Assembly: GCA_030611185.1 (NCBI GenBank)
Contig: JAUWQG010000001.1
Location: forward strand, 1 to 26,928
Length of the DNA: 26,928 nt
Origin: Nitrososphaerota archaeon
GTDB lineage: Archaea; Thermoproteota; Nitrososphaeria; Nitrososphaerales; Nitrosopumilaceae
Direction of reading: 5' to 3'
Position numbers and translations under genes: made by a program. Shown here piece by piece: positions 23,631-26,928 of the stretch. Under the pieces are notes generated by a model, which worked only from the letters and a program-made list of their open reading frames with translations, did no database searches and had not been told where the DNA came from. The first letter of the stretch is position 1. Every line of letters begins with the position of its first letter.

Positions 23631-23840
23631 ATGACTTATTGTATCGGAAAATGTAAGAATTACAAGGCTCAAAAACCACCACGAATTGGCAGATATGCTG
23701 CAGGGCAAAAAAGATGCAATCATTGTGAAGTTTTTGTAGATTATGAAGGGAATACTTGCCCTTGTTGCAATAGACAATTACGGTGTCTTCCTAGAAGCAG
23801 AAAAGGAAAAGAACGATACCTAGAACAAATTATTTCCTAA
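23631..23840 (+). CDS. Small cysteine-rich zinc-binding protein
   Basis: A 69-residue protein with eight cysteines: Cys4, Cys8, Cys29, Cys32, Cys43, Cys45, Cys46 and Cys52. The CxxC pair at 29-32 with the CPCC cluster at 43-46 would make a zinc ribbon; Cys4/Cys8 and Cys52 may bind a second metal ion. The rest is very basic (RSRKGKER), suggesting nucleic acid or ribosome contact. It starts at the ATG at 23631. No family could be named. Confidence 0.68.
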   Translation: MTYCIGKCKNYKAQKPPRIGRYAAGQKRCNHCEVFVDYEGNTCPCCNRQLRCLPRSRKGKERYLEQIIS

Positions 23841-23863
23841 AATTGTTCCTGAAATAAAAAGTG

Positions 23864-23873
23864 CTTATTTATG
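23864..23873 (+). promoter_or_regulatory. TATA box for small hypothetical gene
   Basis: The sequence cttatttatg is centred about 27 bases before the ATG at 23896, consistent with a leaderless transcript. Confidence 0.45.
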
Positions 23874-23895
23874 AGGACATAATACTAGAAATATT

Positions 23896-24168
23896 ATGCC
23901 AATTCCAGAAGATGTTAAGGAATATGTTGAAAAGCAAATAACTTTAATGATTTCCCAAACTGAAGCTTATTTACCCTTCATCAAAGTTGCATTTCCTTAT
24001 TCAAAAAATCTGGCTGACGCATGTTACAATCTAATTGTAGGAAGTGCAGTATCAGTTTTTGTAAATCAATATGCTATGAGATTAAAGTATCCTTCTGCCG
24101 AAGATTTTACTGAATTTGGAAAAATCACGGTAAAGTATAGAGATGAAATAGATCAGTTTTTCAAATAA
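23896..24168 (+). CDS. Small hypothetical helical protein
   Basis: Unassigned 90-residue protein, likely all-helical and soluble, with moderately hydrophobic helices at about 25-45 (AYLPFIKVAFPYSKNLADACYN is too polar for a membrane span) and 46-60. It has its own TATA-like box and ends exactly one base before the stop of the convergent Hsp20 gene at 24169. No motif or family recognised. Confidence 0.6.
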   Translation: MPIPEDVKEYVEKQITLMISQTEAYLPFIKVAFPYSKNLADACYNLIVGSAVSVFVNQYAMRLKYPSAEDFTEFGKITVKYRDEIDQFFK

Positions 24169-24561
24169 TTATTCAATTTTGATTTTATGACCTGATACCA
24201 TTTTTGGTATTGTTATTGTTAATCTCCCCTTGTTAAATTTAGCAAATGCCTTTTTGCTATCAATTTTCCCAGGAAGAGTAAGCATTTTTTTAAAATATTC
24301 AAATTTTGTTATTACACCAAATTTTTCTTCTGAATAAATTTCTTTTAATTTTGCTTCAACAGATATAGAATTTTCATCAAATATTATTTTGATATCTTTT
24401 TTATTTACAAGAGGAAGATCGAATTCTAGTAACCAATTTGTTTCAAATTCTTGTAAACAAGATAAAGGAGAAAGAATTTGTTTATCAATATCGTCATTTA
24501 GTAATGAGTTAATTGTTGAAGGGAATATTCGAATTTTAAATTCATCTTTATTTTTAACCAT
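24169..24561 (-). CDS. Small heat shock protein (Hsp20/alpha-crystallin-like)
   Basis: ATP-independent holdase chaperone candidate of 130 residues. The alpha-crystallin domain runs from about residue 42 to the end: WLLEFDLPLVNKKDIKIIFDENSISVEAK (strands 2-5), EYFKKMLTLPGKIDSKKAFAKFNKGRLTITIPK (strands 6-9). The family A-x-x-x-n-G-v-L core is represented by AKFNKGRLTITIPK. The C terminus is HKIKIE, an IxI-like anchor (Ile-Lys-Ile) for oligomer assembly. It is the third gene of the CBS-HPF/PAC2 operon; its AGGTGAT ribosome-binding site overlaps the end of the PAC2 gene. Confidence 0.82.
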   Translation of the reverse strand: MVKNKDEFKIRIFPSTINSLLNDDIDKQILSPLSCLQEFETNWLLEFDLPLVNKKDIKIIFDENSISVEAKLKEIYSEEKFGVITKFEYFKKMLTLPGKIDSKKAFAKFNKGRLTITIPKMVSGHKIKIE

Positions 24562-24564
24562 AAA

Positions 24565-24571
24565 ATCACCT
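24565..24571 (-). promoter_or_regulatory. Shine-Dalgarno AGGTGAT of the Hsp20 gene
   Basis: On the minus strand AGGTGAT ends three bases before the ATG at 24561, and it matches the archaeal 16S 3' end (ATCACCTCC). It overlaps the last sense codon and TGA stop of the PAC2 gene, so translation of the two genes is probably linked. Confidence 0.7.
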
Positions 24572-25294
24572 GTAAATTTGCGGAGTTCTTCCCGGCTTTT
24601 TTTCTTGTTGTCGTTGTTGAAGTGAATGGATTGTTTCTTCCATCAAGTTTCTATGCTGAATTCGTAACCATTCTATCTTCTTTTTAATATCAGTAGTATC
24701 TACCTTGACATTTAAGACTCTAGCAAGGGTTGTAATTGCAACAACAGAGGCTTCAGGATCAGGGAAAAACGGATGGCATTCAGCATATAAGGTTAAGGCT
24801 GGAATTCGTGACTTTCTGAATGCAGTTATCATAGCAGCATCTGTTCCAAAAATTGAACCTGCTAGAAACTTTGGAATTTCATAATCATAAAGAAGTTTTT
24901 CTAATGATTTGTGGGTAACTAGACCAAATATTTTTGGTAATTTGGGATCTCTGTTTACTGTTTCCATTCCACTAATCATGATAATTTTTTTAATTTGATT
25001 TTTTTTAGAATAATCCAATATTGATTCAGCAAAATCATATGCGATAAATGGATCAAAAGGAAGATCAGACATTATAACAAAAAGATTATTTTTTTTATAG
25101 ATTCGTATAGGGGGGAGTATTTCTCCATTTTCAACAAATAAAGTCGGAGGAAGATCTGGATGTTCTATTTCTCCAATTTGCTTCATTTTTAAATGATGAA
25201 CCAAATATGAAATGGTAAATGTGCCTACAAGACCGTTACTTGGGAATCCTACTAACAGTATGTTTTCTTTAGGTGATTTTTTACTAATTTGCAT
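24566..25294 (-). CDS. PAC2-family proteasome assembly chaperone
   Basis: Archaeal PbaA/PbaB-like protein of 242 residues. Diagnostic segments are LLVGFPSNGLVGTFTISYLVHHL at about 13-35, HPDLPPTLFVENGEILPPIRIYK near 44-66, DLPFDPFIAYDFAESILDY near 77-95 and SGMETVNRDPKLPKIFGLVT near 108-127. The mid GSIFGTDAAMITAFRKSRIPALTLYAE segment near 146-172 is also typical. A C-terminal coiled-coil helix ends in Gln-Ile-Tyr-Arg, so the last three residues fit the HbYX (hydrophobic-Tyr-any) motif used to dock into proteasome alpha-ring pockets. It follows the CBS-HPF gene by two bases and precedes Hsp20 by four. Confidence 0.85.
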   Translation of the reverse strand: MQISKKSPKENILLVGFPSNGLVGTFTISYLVHHLKMKQIGEIEHPDLPPTLFVENGEILPPIRIYKKNNLFVIMSDLPFDPFIAYDFAESILDYSKKNQIKKIIMISGMETVNRDPKLPKIFGLVTHKSLEKLLYDYEIPKFLAGSIFGTDAAMITAFRKSRIPALTLYAECHPFFPDPEASVVAITTLARVLNVKVDTTDIKKKIEWLRIQHRNLMEETIHSLQQRQQEKKPGRTPQIYR

Positions 25295-25296
25295 AA

Positions 25297-26463
25297 TTAG
25301 AATACAGGTATTCCCATTTTTCTAATACTGGTTTTTGATCTTTGTTTTGCACGTTTGGATAAATTCCTCAATAATTTTTGGCTAAGTTCTTCTAAGACTT
25401 CACCTAGATCAAACCCTACAGATTTGTAAATTAACGGTGCATGATGAGATGTAGTAATCATAATTGTTACATCAAATTTTCCTTCTCTCTTTCCACCACT
25501 TCTTTGTTTTTTTATTGCAACTCTAGCTTCATGAATTTCAGAATAAGTTTGCTGCAATCTTTTGAGAGTTTTTTCAAATTTGGAGCTAATCAAATTAGAA
25601 TTTTTTTGATCTTCTGGCATTCCAACTATGAATAATGGAATTTGTGTTTCTATTTTGGATGCTAATAATCCTAGAACATCTTTGAATGTGATTATACCTT
25701 GTAGATTATCCCAGAGATTAACTAGACAACATGTTGTGTCGCTTTTCAGCATTAATTTGAGAATTTTGTTTAGATCATCGTTTGGTGAACATTGAGGAAT
25801 CCTTGTGCTTCCAGTATTTGCAATTTTAGATTCTAGTTTATGAATTCGGTTTGCACCTTTAGAAAAGCGCCCTAGACTTTCTTTTGGAATAATAGATTCA
25901 ATCAGGTGTGAAGAGGTCAAAACTTGTTTTATTTTGTCGTTATTGATTACTGGAAGATGATCTATTTTCTTACTAATCATTATTCGTTTTGCAGTACTTA
26001 GTGATTCATCTGAGCTGATTGTAATTGGATTTTGGGTATAAATCAAATTGGCTTTTATCCATTTGTTATCCTTTAAGGAAAGTAATTTGAGAATTTGTTT
26101 TGCAGTGACTACTCCAATGATTTTATTTTTGGTGACCACAGGAACTTCTCTTGTTCTGTAATGAGTCATGATATGGGATGCTTTTTGAATTGAATCATTT
26201 GGAGAAATGTATGGAACTGGAGAAAGGAAAGGCTCTACTTTCATAGTAGTGATATTTTTGGCATTTAGTAATGAAAGGATGTTAGTGGAAAGGGTAGTTT
26301 TACCATGAATACAAAATACATCATATGCCTTATTTCGAGTAATTTTATTGATTACTGAAGATAAAGTTTCAGTTGGTTCTATAATTGTAGGTTTTGTTAT
26401 AATGTTCTTTACTTTGGTGGATTGAAAATCTTTTAGATGCTCATGAATTGTATCAGTAATCAT
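25297..26463 (-). CDS. Four-CBS protein with S30AE/HPF-like domain
   Basis: A 388-residue fusion. Four CBS units lie at about 16-68 (VKNIITKPTIIEPTETLSSV), 74-130 (VEPFLSPVPYISPNDS), 138-193 (IYTQNPITISSDESLST) and 218-270 (TRIPQCSPNDDLNK), forming two Bateman modules that commonly bind adenine nucleotides. Residues about 275-375 resemble the S30AE/HPF (RaiA) fold: IPLFIVG, FEKTLKRLQ, IHEARVAIKKQR, GKFDVTIMITT, then LGEVLEELSQKLLRNLSKRAKQR. HPF proteins stall ribosomes in the decoding site. I infer nucleotide-gated ribosome hibernation. A minus-strand TTTAAAAT box about 30 bases upstream fits a near-leaderless ATG. It heads the operon with PAC2 and Hsp20. The HPF call is by pattern only. Confidence 0.78.
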   Translation of the reverse strand: MITDTIHEHLKDFQSTKVKNIITKPTIIEPTETLSSVINKITRNKAYDVFCIHGKTTLSTNILSLLNAKNITTMKVEPFLSPVPYISPNDSIQKASHIMTHYRTREVPVVTKNKIIGVVTAKQILKLLSLKDNKWIKANLIYTQNPITISSDESLSTAKRIMISKKIDHLPVINNDKIKQVLTSSHLIESIIPKESLGRFSKGANRIHKLESKIANTGSTRIPQCSPNDDLNKILKLMLKSDTTCCLVNLWDNLQGIITFKDVLGLLASKIETQIPLFIVGMPEDQKNSNLISSKFEKTLKRLQQTYSEIHEARVAIKKQRSGGKREGKFDVTIMITTSHHAPLIYKSVGFDLGEVLEELSQKLLRNLSKRAKQRSKTSIRKMGIPVF

Positions 26464-26550
26464 ATTCCTCAGTTGATAAACTACCCTATTTTAAATTAAA
26501 AGAAAGCCCTAGATTTTCAAATTTGATTTTCATGTGTGATATTAGAGTTC

Positions 26551-26560
26551 ATGTATTTAA
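26551..26560 (+). promoter_or_regulatory. TATA box for the partial CBS gene
   Basis: The sequence gtatttaa is centred about 28 bases before a TTG at 26584 in the open frame, consistent with a leaderless start. Confidence 0.5.
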
Positions 26561-26583
26561 CCACTAAAACCTGAGTTGAATTA

Positions 26584-26928
26584 TTGCTATTAAAAAATAC
26601 CAGCCTAAATCAGATAATAATTAAAAGAACAATCACAATTAGTCCAAATACTAGCTTGCTTGATGCAAGAGAAATTTTACTTCGACATAATTTAAAACGA
26701 CTAGTAGTTATTAACACTAAAAAATTTCCAGTAGGAATTATTACGGAAAAAGATATTGCAAAGACGATCTATGCCTTAGGTGACAAACCAATCAAGTCTG
26801 TAAAGGTTTCTGGATTTATGTCTAAAAAATTATTTACCGTAAAAAAAACTGCTTCTGTTTATAATTCTGCTAAATTAATGAAAAAACACCATATTAGTTC
26901 AGTTATAGTTTTAGGAAAAAATGGAGTT
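26584..26928 (+). CDS. CBS-domain protein, cut by window end
   Basis: An open frame runs from TTG 26584 without a stop to the last base (115 codons). The upstream in-frame TGA at about 26572-26574 limits the start to this TTG. The product has one complete CBS unit at about residues 8-66 (IIIKRTITISPNTSLLDAREIL, KRLVVINTKKFPVGIITEKDI) and most of a second from about 77 (MSKKLFTVKKTASVYNSAKLMKKHHISSVIV). It is divergent from the CBS-HPF gene, with about 120 bases between them, so shared control is possible. What follows the CBS pair is outside the window. Confidence 0.8.
   Translation, partial: MLLKNTSLNQIIIKRTITISPNTSLLDAREILLRHNLKRLVVINTKKFPVGIITEKDIAKTIYALGDKPIKSVKVSGFMSKKLFTVKKTASVYNSAKLMKKHHISSVIVLGKNGV

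Overview
The window looks like a piece of a Nitrososphaerota (Thaumarchaeota) chromosome, most like the marine/aquatic Nitrosopumilus group. The DNA is strongly AT-rich. Many genes begin ATG, GTG or TTG about 27 bases after an archaeal TATA box (leaderless), and genes inside operons use Shine-Dalgarno sequences such as AGGTGAT. The gene set is archaeal: an ESCRT-III/CdvB division protein, a GPN-loop GTPase, a PAC2-type proteasome assembly chaperone, a small heat shock protein and archaeosine (preQ0) biosynthesis. No rRNA, tRNA, CRISPR array, insertion sequence or prophage was recognised. These assignments rest on protein motifs read by eye, not on database searches.

Layout. 1-6.1 kb: endonuclease III; an exported membrane-anchored protein; the sulfate assimilation pair cysH-sat (APS reductase and ATP sulfurylase); a ThiI-like THUMP protein that has lost its PP-loop; a GT28-like glycosyltransferase; and a compact GC-rich hairpin that may be a small RNA. 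6.1-8.7 kb: two small conserved proteins, a short-chain dehydrogenase and a flippase-like multispan protein. 8.8-12.8 kb: a GPN GTPase-thrB-queC operon, a small membrane protein, then folE and queE. FolE, QueE and QueC are three of the four enzymes that make preQ0; QueD is not here.

12.8-18.4 kb is the envelope/accessory part: a small membrane protein, then a minus-strand cluster encoding a winged-helix regulator, a membrane-spanning protein with a cytoplasmic winged helix, and an exported coiled-coil protein. Divergent from it is a secreted protein. A cytosolic coiled-coil protein, a CdvB paralogue and a small exported beta-rich protein follow, and the latter is followed directly by a second, larger candidate structured RNA. 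18.4-21.6 kb: a second short-chain dehydrogenase, a small membrane protein, a CysQ-like PAP phosphatase converging on APS kinase (cysC), and a hemerythrin-domain protein. 21.7-24.2 kb: a cation:proton antiporter and three small proteins, one cysteine-rich.

24.2-26.9 kb holds the most striking arrangement. A tight minus-strand operon encodes a four-CBS-domain protein fused to what looks like an S30AE/HPF ribosome-hibernation domain, then a PAC2 proteasome-assembly chaperone ending in an HbYX-like tripeptide, then an Hsp20-type chaperone. A second CBS protein starts divergently and runs off the window end. I infer a nucleotide-sensing, stress- or dormancy-linked proteostasis module. The two uncatalogued structured RNA candidates and the membrane winged-helix cluster are the other main leads.
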